From contig NZ_SOEO01000002.1 in NCBI RefSeq assembly GCF_004365655.1, forward strand, positions 434,001-498,000: a stretch of 64,000 nucleotides of DNA. Direction: 5' to 3'. A program made the translations under genes and the position numbers. Shown piece by piece: positions 18,823 to 27,903 of this stretch. The notes below the pieces were generated by a model. The model was not told the origin of the DNA. It was given only the letters and a program-made list of their open reading frames with translations, and did not search any database. This DNA is from Epilithonimonas xixisoli (GTDB lineage Bacteria; Bacteroidota; Bacteroidia; Flavobacteriales; Weeksellaceae). Numbering within the stretch: position 1 is the first letter of the stretch; each line of letters opens with the position of its first letter.

Positions 18823-20266
18823 TTTTCGGCGGAAATTTCTTTTTCGGTTTCTTGAACGGTTTTTTCTGCGTTTTATTTTCCGCTGACGGATTATCTGCTG
18901 ACTGAGCTATCGGCGCAGTCGCTTTATTTTCTACAGGTTTTTGCTCGTTTTGGCGATTTCTGTTGTCACCTTGTCTCGGATTTTTATTTTGTCTTGGCTG
19001 ATTTCCATTCGGTTGAGCTTTTGGTGCGCCATCTTTGTTTTCCGCAGGTTTTTGCTCGTTCGGACGGTTTCTGTTATCCGATTGTCTTGGATTTTTGTTG
19101 TCAGATTGTGGTCTGGCAGGTCTGTTTTCCTGTGGTTTCGGATTTCTATCGCGGTTGTTGTTTGGTCTTGACTTTCTATTTTTCTTTTCGAAGCGGTCAA
19201 CGCTGTTTTCCTGAATCAAATCAGAAGTTACCATACGGTTTTCAATCACTTTCACATCTTCCAAAGCCTTAGATTTCTCACCTTTTTTATTAAGGATAAT
19301 CATCTTCTGAACTTCGTAAATATCGATGTCATACCACGCCATTGAGTTTTCTACATACGCAAACCACATTTTCTTTTTGAAAACATCGATTTTGATGCAG
19401 AATGCTCTTCCTTTTTCGGTATTCAAAACTGTACTTGACGATGGGAAATCTCTTAATACATCAAGATAAGTGTCCAATTCATAATTAAGACAACATTTCA
19501 ATTTTCCGCATTGTCCAGCTAATTTTTGAGGATTGATGCTCAACTGCTGGTAACGCGCCGCATTGGTATTCACAGAACGGAAATCCGTCAACCAAGTAGA
19601 ACAACAAAGTTCACGGCCACAAGACCCGATTCCACCAACTTTTGCAGATTCTTGACGGAAGCCAATTTGCTTCATATCAATCTTGGTTCTGAAAAGAGAA
19701 GCGTATTCTTTGATCAATTGTCGGAAATCAATTCGGTTGTCGGCCGTATAATAAAATGTAACTTTTGAGCCATCACCTTGATATTCAACATCTGTGATCT
19801 TCATTTCAAGATTCAATCCGTAAGCAATTTTACGCGCTTCTACCTTGAGCGCATTTTCCTTATTTCTAAGGTCTTGCCACGTTTCTACATCTTTTTGATT
19901 TGCCAAACGATAGACTTTTTGCAAGCTATCTTGGTGCACATTTTTCTTTTTCATCTGGATTTTTACTAATTCTCCAGAAAGACTTACTACACCTATATCG
20001 TGACCCGGACTAGATTCTACAGCGATAATACTTCCTATATGTAAAGGCAGGTTGTTGACGTTTCTATAATATAATTTACGTTCGTTTTTAAAACGAACTT
20101 CCACATATTCTGAACTTTTTGAACCCGAAGGATTAACATCGGAAAGCCAGTCAAAAACACTTAATTTATAACTATTGCCACAAGTATCTACACTACTGCA
20201 CCCACTGGCACTCTTCGTACCGCAAGAGTGGGAAGAATCGCCGGATGTTTTACATCCACAACTCAT
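18806..20266 (-). CDS. ricT: RicT/YaaT (PSP1-domain) protein with tandem-repeat tail
   Basis: 486-residue PSP1-domain protein, homologous to Bacillus RicT/YaaT, a subunit of an iron-sulfur complex that influences RNA processing. The core (about residues 30-360) carries the characteristic cysteines CGRELCCSTWL and GQCGKLKCCLNYELDTY. The N-terminus is also cysteine-rich (MSCGCKTSGDSSHSCGTKSA). The last ~120 residues are a low-complexity Arg/Asn/Gln/Pro/Lys tail holding a tandem duplication of 37 codons (period 111 nt). It is the first gene before gldH. Confidence 0.9.
   Translation of the reverse strand: MSCGCKTSGDSSHSCGTKSASGCSSVDTCGNSYKLSVFDWLSDVNPSGSKSSEYVEVRFKNERKLYYRNVNNLPLHIGSIIAVESSPGHDIGVVSLSGELVKIQMKKKNVHQDSLQKVYRLANQKDVETWQDLRNKENALKVEARKIAYGLNLEMKITDVEYQGDGSKVTFYYTADNRIDFRQLIKEYASLFRTKIDMKQIGFRQESAKVGGIGSCGRELCCSTWLTDFRSVNTNAARYQQLSINPQKLAGQCGKLKCCLNYELDTYLDVLRDFPSSSTVLNTEKGRAFCIKIDVFKKKMWFAYVENSMAWYDIDIYEVQKMIILNKKGEKSKALEDVKVIENRMVTSDLIQENSVDRFEKKNRKSRPNNNRDRNPKPQENRPARPQSDNKNPRQSDNRNRPNEQKPAENKDGAPKAQPNGNQPRQNKNPRQGDNRNRQNEQKPVENKATAPIAQSADNPSAENKTQKKPFKKPKKKFPPKNEGNA
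18926..19140 (-). repeat. Tandem duplication (111-nt period) in the ricT tail
   Basis: Two copies of a unit reading NKNPRQ-DNRNR-NEQKP-ENK... in protein. At DNA level the CAGGTTTTTGCTCG word recurs at 18934 and 19045, exactly 111 nt (37 codons) apart, so the frame is preserved. Confidence 0.8.
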
Positions 20267-20715
20267 ATTTTAATTTTTTTATGTCGAATGCAAAGTTAAT
20301 ATAAATTTTATTAGAGCTTGATGAATATCTTTTTTAAAAATATTTTTTTATTGATTTTTAGTTAATACTATGTTAATATTGATAAATAACCAATACAAAC
20401 ACCAATACTTTATGATATGCTTAAAATTAAAAGTTGCATTTTAAGTAGGTTTAAACCAATTCGTTTAAAATTAAACTCCTTCAAAATAATTTAATTTAAA
20501 AATTATAACTACAATATTATCAATCGAATAAATAATTATGGTAATTAAACAATTATTCTTAGAATAGCAATGTTTAACTTTTTTTACGATTTTTTATAAT
20601 TGTTATTGAAATAATTATAAATTTGGAACATTAATAATCATTGTATGAAATCGCTTTGGCTGGCAAGACAGATATTTGCGATGACATATCAACTTTAAAA
20701 CAATAAAATCGACAT
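20267..20715. other. AT-rich divergent intergenic region between ricT and the FadL-type porin
   Basis: 449 bp without a convincing open reading frame and extremely A/T-rich, with many TTAA and AATT runs. It must hold the promoters of the two divergent transcripts. A TAAATTTG -7 match (20618-20625) faces the porin gene. I see no terminator, RNA gene or dyad of the kinds found elsewhere. Confidence 0.7.
20618..20625 (+). promoter_or_regulatory. Candidate -7 promoter element for the FadL-type porin operon
   Basis: TAAATTTG, 90 nt upstream of the ATG at 20716. A TTG 15 nt upstream (20600-20602) is closer than the usual spacing. Confidence 0.45.
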
Positions 20716-21951
20716 ATGAAAAGAATTTTAATGACCGCGGCATTAACTGCCGGAGTAATGGCATACGCAGGAGGATTCCGAGTATCGCTACAGGGTGTAA
20801 AGCAGTTGGCAATGGCTCACACCAGTGCTCACGCAGAGGATGCGAGTGTTGCATTTTTCAATCCTGCCGGTATTTCTTTTATTCCTTCAAAACTGAGTGT
20901 AGTAGCCGGAGGTTTTGGCGCATCTAACAAGGTGACGTACCAAAATACAAGCACATTGCAACAAGCAGAAACTGACAACCCACTAGGAACACCAATCTAT
21001 GCAGCAGTTGCCTACAAAGTTTTGGACAATGTATCATTAGGTTTCAGTTTTACTACGCCTTTTGGTAGTACTATTGAATGGCCAACGACTTGGGAAGGCG
21101 CAGAGATGGTTCAAAAATTAGAATTGAAAAGTTACTATTTCCAACCAATGGTCTCTGTGAAATTGGCACCTTGGGCATCTTTTGGAGCAAGCTACATCTA
21201 TGCAAAAGGAAAAGTAGATTGGACAAAAGGCGTGACTCAACTTGGCGGATCTCTTAATCTATTAGATGATGAAGCTACAGGACACGGTTTTGGTTTTGGA
21301 TTCTACTTCCAACCGGACAGCAAGTGGGACGTGAGTGTTGCTTACCGTTCTCCTGTGGATATGAAAGCTGAAAACGGAAAAGCTACTTTCAATATTTCTT
21401 CTGCACTATATCCTAATATTGGTTTGGCTGCAACTGGTGGTGTAGACCGTTTCAAAGCGACATTGCCTTTGGTAGATGAAATCACTTTGGGGGCAACATA
21501 TAAAGTAACTCCAAAATGGCAAGTCTCTGCAGATTTCAACTATCACGGATGGGAAAGATACAGCAGATTGACTTTGGATTTTGATAATGCTCCAGTTGGG
21601 AACCAAGCTGATCCAACAGTATTGGTGTCTCCGAAAAACTTTAAAAATGCTAAGACTTTCCGATTGGGAACACAATATATGGTTACAGATATGATTGCTG
21701 CAAGACTCGGTTGGTACTATGACGAGTCTCCTTATGAGGACAAAGACTTCATCCCAGAAACACCTTCTTTTGATTCTTATGTGATCACAGCAGGTCTTGG
21801 ATTCAAATTCAACAAATTGGGTGTGGATGTTTCAGGTGCCTATGCAATGCCACAAAGCAGAACATTCAACAATCCTTATTACAACTTTGCAGGACAGGCT
21901 AAGGCTAAAGCATTTTACTTTGGTTTAGGATTATCTTATAACGCATTTTAA
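20716..21951 (+). CDS. OmpP1/FadL/TodX-family outer membrane transport protein
   Basis: 411-residue outer membrane beta-barrel of the FadL family, which lets long-chain fatty acids and other hydrophobic compounds cross the outer membrane. A signal peptide (MKRILMTAALTAGVMAYAGG) is followed by the FadL N-terminal hatch signature, GFRVSLQGVKQLAMAHTSAH and AEDASVAFFNPAG. Alternating beta strands follow, ending in the aromatic-terminated FYFGLGLSYNAF typical of a last barrel strand. The SGNH-hydrolase lipoprotein gene starts 15 nt later, so the pair probably releases and imports acyl chains together (inference from context). Confidence 0.92.
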   Translation: MKRILMTAALTAGVMAYAGGFRVSLQGVKQLAMAHTSAHAEDASVAFFNPAGISFIPSKLSVVAGGFGASNKVTYQNTSTLQQAETDNPLGTPIYAAVAYKVLDNVSLGFSFTTPFGSTIEWPTTWEGAEMVQKLELKSYYFQPMVSVKLAPWASFGASYIYAKGKVDWTKGVTQLGGSLNLLDDEATGHGFGFGFYFQPDSKWDVSVAYRSPVDMKAENGKATFNISSALYPNIGLAATGGVDRFKATLPLVDEITLGATYKVTPKWQVSADFNYHGWERYSRLTLDFDNAPVGNQADPTVLVSPKNFKNAKTFRLGTQYMVTDMIAARLGWYYDESPYEDKDFIPETPSFDSYVITAGLGFKFNKLGVDVSGAYAMPQSRTFNNPYYNFAGQAKAKAFYFGLGLSYNAF

Positions 21952-21966
21952 AAATCAGAATTAATT

Positions 21967-23520
21967 ATGAAAAAGATATTTTTATCAAGTATAGCAGCTT
22001 CGCTTTTGTTTACGGTGAGTTGCCAGAATGATTTCGAAAACAGTACAGAGGATGTGGTTGTAACTTCTGGTGAGGCAGATTTCTCAAAATATGTAGCATT
22101 AGGTAACTCTTTGACCGCAGGATATAGAGATGGTGCATTATATTCCAGCGGACAAGCAGAATCATATCCATCGATGCTTGCGGGACAAATGAAATTGGCA
22201 GGCGGCGGAGAATTCTCTCAACCTTTGATGCCAAATGATGTCGGTGGATTCATCGGACTTCCAGGCTTTGGAGGGAGATACAATCTTCAATTAGTAGATA
22301 AAAAAGACCATACGGGAACAGTTGTAAGTCAAAGTTTATCACCTGTTCAGGCTCCTGCAGCCGCAACTCTGGATGTAATTGGAGGTGCTGGAAAATCTTT
22401 TAGTAATATGGGTGTTCCGGGAGCTAAATCTTTCCATTTAATCACTCCAGGCTATGGAAATGTTGCCAATCTGCCAATTGCTGCTGCAAACCCTTACTTC
22501 GTGAGATTTGCGACTTCTCCTTCTACAACTGTTTTAGCAGATGCAATGGCGCAATCTCCAACATTTTTCTCACTTTGGATTGGTGCGAATGATGTATTGT
22601 CTTATTCTACCAATGGTGGAACCAATTCTCAGACAGTAGGTGGCGTAACAACTTACACTCAAGCGACGGATCAAAAAGACAATCCTAATCCTGCAACTTA
22701 CAGGTCTAATGACATCTCAGATCCTGGACTGGTTACAGTTGCAATAAAGACTGTTTTAGATGGATTAAAAAGCAAAGGTGCTACAAAAGGCGTTATTGCT
22801 AATATTCCTTACGTAACATCTATTCCATACTTCACGACGGTTCCTTACAATCCGGTTCCACTTGCCGCAGCATCTGCAGCTACCCTCAATGGAAACTTTG
22901 CTATGATAAACGGCGCATTAGCAAGCGCTGGACAGCCAAAAAGATTTATGACTTTAACTGCATCAGCTAATAATCCTGTGCTAATTGTGGACAAGAGTTT
23001 ATTGGATATTTCAACTTTCCTTCCTCCACAATATGCAATGTACGGACAGGCAAGACATGCCACTGCAGAGGATTTAATTTTGCTACCCGCGTCATCAATC
23101 ATTGGGATAGACCCTACAACAGGATTACCGCCAGCTCCAACTTCACAAATGATTGGAGGTGTTACCATTCCACTTGCAGATCAGTTGGTTTTGACGAAAA
23201 CAGAAGCAGCAAAAGTACAAGCAGCAACAGAAGCATACAACACGGCTATCAAAGGTTTAGCTGATTCTTATGGATTAGCTTTCGTAGATGCTAATGCTAA
23301 AATGAAAGAGTTAAACTCAGCATCAGGAATCCAATGGGATGGTGTGAAATACACTGCGAAATTTGTAACTGGTGGTGCATTCTCTCTTGATGGCGTCCAT
23401 CCTCTAGGACGTGGTTACGCAATCATTGCTAACGAGTTCCTTAAAGCTATTAATAACAAATACAGATCAAATCTCCCTATGGTAAGTCCTAATTCTTATT
23501 CCGGAGTTAAGTTTCCTTAA
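21967..23520 (+). CDS. SGNH/GDSL-family hydrolase lipoprotein
   Basis: 517-residue exported esterase or lipase of the SGNH fold. The N-terminus MKKIFLSSIAASLLFTVSC ends in a lipobox cysteine. Block I is YVALGNSLTAGYRDG (GNSL in place of GDSL), block III is WIGANDVLSY (GxND), and block V DGVHPLGRGY holds the catalytic Asp and His. Lipid substrates are likely because of the porin partner 15 nt upstream, but this is inferred. A strong terminator follows. Confidence 0.88.
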   Translation: MKKIFLSSIAASLLFTVSCQNDFENSTEDVVVTSGEADFSKYVALGNSLTAGYRDGALYSSGQAESYPSMLAGQMKLAGGGEFSQPLMPNDVGGFIGLPGFGGRYNLQLVDKKDHTGTVVSQSLSPVQAPAAATLDVIGGAGKSFSNMGVPGAKSFHLITPGYGNVANLPIAAANPYFVRFATSPSTTVLADAMAQSPTFFSLWIGANDVLSYSTNGGTNSQTVGGVTTYTQATDQKDNPNPATYRSNDISDPGLVTVAIKTVLDGLKSKGATKGVIANIPYVTSIPYFTTVPYNPVPLAAASAATLNGNFAMINGALASAGQPKRFMTLTASANNPVLIVDKSLLDISTFLPPQYAMYGQARHATAEDLILLPASSIIGIDPTTGLPPAPTSQMIGGVTIPLADQLVLTKTEAAKVQAATEAYNTAIKGLADSYGLAFVDANAKMKELNSASGIQWDGVKYTAKFVTGGAFSLDGVHPLGRGYAIIANEFLKAINNKYRSNLPMVSPNSYSGVKFP

Positions 23521-23543
23521 TTAGGAATTTAATAATAATTTTC

Positions 23544-23580
23544 AAACCGTCTCAAAGTCAATTTTGGGACGGTTTTTTTA
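23544..23580 (+). terminator. Rho-independent terminator after the SGNH hydrolase gene
   Basis: A 13-bp stem (AAACCGTCTCAAA at 23544-23556 with TTTGGGACGGTTT at 23563-23575, one G-T pair), followed by seven T's counting from the stem end. Confidence 0.88.
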
Positions 23581-23630
23581 TTGCATCAAATAATATTTCC
23601 AAAATCTAAAATTTTGATTATTTTTACACT

Positions 23631-24056
23631 ATGCTTTCAAAAAGAGTCAAATACGCGATCAAAACTTTGCTTTTCCTCAACAGGAAAGACAATGCTTCTT
23701 TATTTTCTGCCAAAAAAATATCGGAGAACGAGCGTATTCCGCTCAAATTTCTAGAGCAAATCTTGAGAGAACTAAAGCAAAACAAAATTCTCAAAAGCGA
23801 ACGAGGCGCAGAAGGTGGTTATACTTTTATGAAAGATCCGGCAGACATCAAGGTTTTGGATGTCATCAGAATCGTGGATGGGCCTGTCGCAATGTTGCCT
23901 TGTGCTTCTCTCAATTTCTATGAAAAATGTGCAGACTGCACAGACGAAGCGACTTGTGGCATCAGAAAATTATTAATCAACGTTCGTGACAGTATGCTTC
24001 CAATCTTGGATACTAGCATCGCAGATATGACAAAATCTGAGAATTTCCCTATTTAA
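23631..24056 (+). CDS. Rrf2-family transcriptional regulator
   Basis: 141-residue winged-helix DNA-binding protein of the Rrf2 family (IscR/NsrR/CymR relatives). The N-terminal MLSKRVKYAIKTLLFL and the recognition segment ISENERIPLKFLEQILRELK are typical. So is the wing SERGAEGGYTFMKDP. Three cysteines (CASLNFYEKCADCTDEATC region, residues about 104-121) sit where IscR-type members bind an Fe-S cluster, which makes metal, redox or cysteine sensing possible. tadA begins 2 nt after the stop, so the two are co-transcribed. Confidence 0.9.
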   Translation: MLSKRVKYAIKTLLFLNRKDNASLFSAKKISENERIPLKFLEQILRELKQNKILKSERGAEGGYTFMKDPADIKVLDVIRIVDGPVAMLPCASLNFYEKCADCTDEATCGIRKLLINVRDSMLPILDTSIADMTKSENFPI

Positions 24057-24058
24057 AT

Positions 24059-24490
24059 ATGTTCAACGACGAATATTTTATGAGAATGGCTTTCCAGGAA
24101 GCTCAACTGGCCTTTGAAAAAGATGAAGTTCCGATTGGTTGCGTCATTGTTTCAAATGACAGAATCATTGCAAAATCTCATAATCTCACAGAAACGCTGA
24201 ATGATGTCACCGCCCACGCCGAAATGCAGGCCATCACTTCCGGAGCGAATTATCTCGGTGGAAAATATCTTCAGAATTGTACGATGTATGTCACTCTGGA
24301 ACCTTGTGTGATGTGTGCTGGTGCGCTCAGTTGGTCCCAAATCACGAAGGTTGTAATTGGTGCGAGAGATGAACAACGCGGTTTCATTAACAAAGGTTTA
24401 TCGCTTCATCCAAAAACGGAAGTTGTGACCGGAATTATGGAAAATGAATGTTCAACGATTGTAAAAGATTTTTTCCGAAACAAAAGATAG
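24059..24490 (+). CDS. tadA: tRNA(Arg) adenosine-34 deaminase (TadA-like nucleoside deaminase)
   Basis: 143-residue zinc-dependent deaminase. It converts A34 to inosine in the anticodon of tRNA-Arg(ACG), which decodes CGN codons. The zinc and catalytic motifs HAEMQAI (His and Glu) and PCVMCAGAL (two Cys) are complete, and the N-terminus FMRMAFQEAQLAFEKDEVPIG is typical of TadA. Guanine deaminases share the fold; TadA is favoured by length and by the PCVMCAGA motif. The stop codon abuts the coaX stop on the other strand with no spacer. Confidence 0.88.
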   Translation: MFNDEYFMRMAFQEAQLAFEKDEVPIGCVIVSNDRIIAKSHNLTETLNDVTAHAEMQAITSGANYLGGKYLQNCTMYVTLEPCVMCAGALSWSQITKVVIGARDEQRGFINKGLSLHPKTEVVTGIMENECSTIVKDFFRNKR

Positions 24491-25249
24491 TTACAAATCT
24501 TTCCCTAAAAAATACAATCCTTTCAAAGTGTGAAGTCTGTCTGCGATATTGATTTTATCTGTCAAAGGTTTGTAAACGTGGCTCACTCCGCCGGTTGCGA
24601 TGACGAAACAATTATCCTCAACCTCATCATTAATCCTATCAATAAAACCTTCTACCATTCCGAGAAACCCGTAAACCATTCCACTTTGCATACAACTGAT
24701 GGTGTCCAATCCCAAAACAGTTTTCGGTTTTACCAGTTCTATTTCCGGCAATTGTGCTGTTCCTTGAATCAAACTATTGAGTGAAGTAATGATTCCCGGA
24801 GCGATAATCACGCCCAGCGTTTCACCATTTTCATCCAAACAACTTGCGGTAAGCGCCGTTCCAAAATCCAGAATAATTTTCTTCTGTTTCGGATAAAGAT
24901 TGTGTGCGGCGACAAGATTCGCGTAGATATCCGTTCCCATTTGTTTGGATTTCGGAATCACACCGGAAGGCGTATTTCTGTCCACGATGACAGGCGGTTT
25001 CTGATGGATTTTCCTAACCGCACTTGCAATCACCTTCGTCAATTGAGGCACCACAGAACCGATGATGATTTTTTCAATTTTATCAATATCAATTTTATAG
25101 GTTTGATACAACATCAAAATCTGAACATACAGTTCGTCGGTGGTTTTGTAAGGTTTTGTATTGATGACCCACGAGATGTCACAATTGTCATCATCAAACA
25201 AGCCGAAGCGGATATTGGTGTTTCCTATGTTGATTACGATACTGTTCAT
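24491..25249 (-). CDS. coaX: Type III pantothenate kinase
   Basis: 252-residue ASKHA-fold kinase that phosphorylates pantothenate, the first step of coenzyme A synthesis. Phosphate-binding motif NIGNTNIRFGLF at the N-terminus, the GTDIYANLVAAHNL segment near residue 105, and DFGTALTASCLD as the second phosphate loop all match CoaX. The other CoA gene in the window is coaBC at 36.4 kb. Convergent with tadA. Confidence 0.95.
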   Translation of the reverse strand: MNSIVINIGNTNIRFGLFDDDNCDISWVINTKPYKTTDELYVQILMLYQTYKIDIDKIEKIIIGSVVPQLTKVIASAVRKIHQKPPVIVDRNTPSGVIPKSKQMGTDIYANLVAAHNLYPKQKKIILDFGTALTASCLDENGETLGVIIAPGIITSLNSLIQGTAQLPEIELVKPKTVLGLDTISCMQSGMVYGFLGMVEGFIDRINDEVEDNCFVIATGGVSHVYKPLTDKINIADRLHTLKGLYFLGKDL

Positions 25250-25260
25250 TTCTTATTTTT

Positions 25261-25358
25261 TGTCCGAAGTCCGATGCTGGAAGACGGAAGTTTTTAAAAT
25301 TGCTTTAATTGTTATGTTATCGAAGTTAAATCTTCCAACTTCTGACATCCAGCTTCTA
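25261..25358. repeat. Inverted degenerate-word dyad between coaX and the M1 peptidase gene
   Basis: Left arm around 25265-25293 (words GAAGTCCGA, GGAAGACGGAAG) and right arm around 25330-25357 (words CTTCCAACTTCTGACATCC) are imperfect reverse complements, about 17 of 26 positions. The dyad ends at the M1 peptidase stop. A single arm of the same word family occurs at 55443-55482. Confidence 0.6.
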
Positions 25359-27218
25359 CTACTTTACTTCCAGATAATTATCTTCCGGACTTACATCTGC
25401 CAAACGCTGGCTGAAATCAATTCCCATCGCTGACAATTGAGATTTGGTGTAAGGAATTGTGAAGCTGTATTCCTGTTGCGTCCAAGCCCAATAAGGCAAC
25501 GTTTTGAACGGTCCATAAATATCTTTCGATTTCCAAGTTCTGGTAAGACTTGATGGAATATTATAATTAATGACCTTCTTGTCTTTCGTCAAAATACTAA
25601 AGTCGATGGGCATTGGAACACCACCTTTGTTTACCAAAGTGATTGTGGTAGATTCAGGATCGTATTTCACATTTTTGATCCCGTAATCAATGGTTTTGGT
25701 TGTGTTGATCCAATAATGCTGGAACCACTTCAAATCCATTCCGGAGATTTGCTGTGCGATGTGGATAAAATCTCTTTCTGTCGGGTGCTTCATTGCCCAA
25801 TCGTCGTAATATTTTATCATAATTCGGTTGAGATTCTCTTCCCCAACAATGTAACCCAGCTGTACCAAAAACATTTCGCCTTTGATGTAACTTGCATAGG
25901 TGTAAGCCGTTCCATTATCGTGATGGTCTGCCAACCAAACTGCTGGCTCTTCTTTTCCGGATTTTGTAAAATTAATATAAGCTCGGATAGCATCTGTAAA
26001 TGGATTTGGTTTAGGTTCTGTTGGCGGGAACAATCTGTAGGACACAAAATCTTCCGCATATTGCGTGAAACCTTCATCCATCCAAGGTCTTACACTTTCA
26101 TTGGTCGCTAGCATCTGCTGAAACCAAGAGTGCGCACCTTCGTGGAACATCAATCCAGTGAGACCTTCCAAACTTGTAGCTTCTCCCAAAATCATTGTGC
26201 ACATTCCGTATTCCATTCCGCCATCACCACCTTGAATAAAGGAGTAGCTCGGCCATTTGTAACGCCCGAAAGTTGCGTTCATCAATTGGAAGAATTTTGT
26301 AATATATGGTTTTGATTCTTCCCAATGTTTTGTTTTTTCTGATTTTTGATAGACTAAGAAAACTTTTGGCCCATCCAAAATCGGAAAACTTTCAACAGTG
26401 TAATCTCTGTCCGCCGCCCAAGCGAAGTCCAGAATATTTTTGGCTGTCCATTTCCAATTTACTTTGTTGGCAATGTCTGGTTTTACTTCCGCCGTTTTGC
26501 TGTAACCTTTTACGTCATTAGGATTTTCGAGATTTCCACCAGCGCCGATAACATAGTCTTTATCGATTTTGATATTCACTTCATAATCAGAAAACGGCGC
26601 GTGGAACTCTCTCCCGATATAATCAAAAGTTGCCCAGCCGTCATAATCATATTCAGCGATTTTCGGATACCATTGGCTCATCGTCATATCGATTCCCTCG
26701 CGGTTGTTTCTTCCTGCTCTACGGATTTGCATTGGGATCACAGCGTCCCATTCCATTGTAAAAGTGGTGGAAGAATTTGGTTTGATAGCTTCAGCAAGGT
26801 AAACTTTCATAATAGTTCCCTGAATCTCAAACTTCAAATCTTTTCCATTCTGCTTTATCCAACGAATGTTTTGCGCGCCTTCTTCGTTCTTAGGAATCTC
26901 GGACAATCTGGAAATCACCGTATTTCCAACTCGTTTTGACAATCTTCCATCCGCATTTACACCTTGACCTGCCACACGCTGATCCATCATAGATCCAACC
27001 TTGAACGCATTCCAATACAAATGGAAATACGCCACTCTCAACTCGTCGGGTGAATTGTTTTGATATTGCAAAGTCTGTTTCCCTTGGTAAGTGAAGTTGG
27101 TCGCATCCACATCAATATCCATTTTGTATTTTGCATATTGCTGAGAGTAAGCGTTTTGCTGAGCCAACGAAAAGAAAGAGAAAAGAGCGAAGACTAAAGA
27201 GAATTTTAGTTTTTTCAT
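25359..27218 (-). CDS. Secreted M1-family zinc metallopeptidase
   Basis: 619-residue aminopeptidase-like protein of family M1 with a signal peptide (KFSLVFALFSFFSLAQQ). The zinc site HEGAHSW (HExxH) and the downstream third ligand in WMDEGFTQYAEDF are present. The substrate-anchoring GxMEN loop appears as GGMEYGM, a variant usual for this Bacteroidota subfamily. It is probably periplasmic or surface peptide digestion. No operon partner is apparent. Confidence 0.9.
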   Translation of the reverse strand: MKKLKFSLVFALFSFFSLAQQNAYSQQYAKYKMDIDVDATNFTYQGKQTLQYQNNSPDELRVAYFHLYWNAFKVGSMMDQRVAGQGVNADGRLSKRVGNTVISRLSEIPKNEEGAQNIRWIKQNGKDLKFEIQGTIMKVYLAEAIKPNSSTTFTMEWDAVIPMQIRRAGRNNREGIDMTMSQWYPKIAEYDYDGWATFDYIGREFHAPFSDYEVNIKIDKDYVIGAGGNLENPNDVKGYSKTAEVKPDIANKVNWKWTAKNILDFAWAADRDYTVESFPILDGPKVFLVYQKSEKTKHWEESKPYITKFFQLMNATFGRYKWPSYSFIQGGDGGMEYGMCTMILGEATSLEGLTGLMFHEGAHSWFQQMLATNESVRPWMDEGFTQYAEDFVSYRLFPPTEPKPNPFTDAIRAYINFTKSGKEEPAVWLADHHDNGTAYTYASYIKGEMFLVQLGYIVGEENLNRIMIKYYDDWAMKHPTERDFIHIAQQISGMDLKWFQHYWINTTKTIDYGIKNVKYDPESTTITLVNKGGVPMPIDFSILTKDKKVINYNIPSSLTRTWKSKDIYGPFKTLPYWAWTQQEYSFTIPYTKSQLSAMGIDFSQRLADVSPEDNYLEVK

Positions 27219-27369
27219 AGACTTATGATTAAACCTAAAAGGTTTGTTATAATAATTTTATCAAAAATACTAAGTTTTTGTTGAATGGCAAGTTGTGGAG
27301 AGTTTAAGATTGAAATCTATTGAGGGAAGTTTGTATCTTTGGAAGACATCTTTTTAATAAAAATTTAAA

Positions 27370-27903
27370 ATGAAACTAATAATCGGAATAATAACATTGA
27401 GCTTCCTAATGTTAAATTGCAATAAAAAGAATTCCAGTTCAAACAAAGAATTAAAGATGGATAATAAAGAATTAATTAATCATATCAAATTGGCTATTAA
27501 TCCTAAATTTCAAGATTGGGTAGTATTCAAAAATGGTATTTATATTATTTTCGATGACGCTGATACTATAAAAGACATTCATAATGAAGCGTTGAAACAA
27601 ATGAGGGAATTCGGACCAGTTTATGCTGGTGGTCCTGCAGGAGATTTTGGAATTACTACATTAAATAAAACTGATGGTTGGATTGTTTCTGGGCACGGTT
27701 ATGGAATGTATACTTATGTTAATCCTTTAGAATTGAGTATTAAAAATCCAAGCGATTCAGAAATTGGTTTATTTGGAAGAAACAAGAGAGATTTGGACGG
27801 GAAAAATCCAGAAATAATCTTTGTCAATCATAAAAAGCAATCTCTACAAATTCTGTTTAGATTCCTAGGGAATGACAAAATTGGTTTTTATGCTGACTGT
27901 TGA
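27370..27903 (+). CDS. Small lipoprotein of unknown function
   Basis: 177-residue protein with a lipoprotein signal (IIGIITLSFLMLNC, Cys18), then a Lys/Asn/Ser-rich linker and a globular part with NPKFQDWVVFKNGIYIIFDD, YAGGPAGDFGITTLNKTDGW and ISGHGYGMYTYV-like segments. I do not recognise the family. It is flanked by non-coding DNA on both sides, and its base composition is richer in A/T than its neighbours, so it may be an accessory gene. Confidence 0.72.
   Translation: MKLIIGIITLSFLMLNCNKKNSSSNKELKMDNKELINHIKLAINPKFQDWVVFKNGIYIIFDDADTIKDIHNEALKQMREFGPVYAGGPAGDFGITTLNKTDGWIVSGHGYGMYTYVNPLELSIKNPSDSEIGLFGRNKRDLDGKNPEIIFVNHKKQSLQILFRFLGNDKIGFYADC

Noticed and set aside
20267-20715. Possible small RNA or riboswitch in the long AT-rich gap
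   Set aside because: No stable GC-containing helices, known riboswitch core or terminator can be seen.
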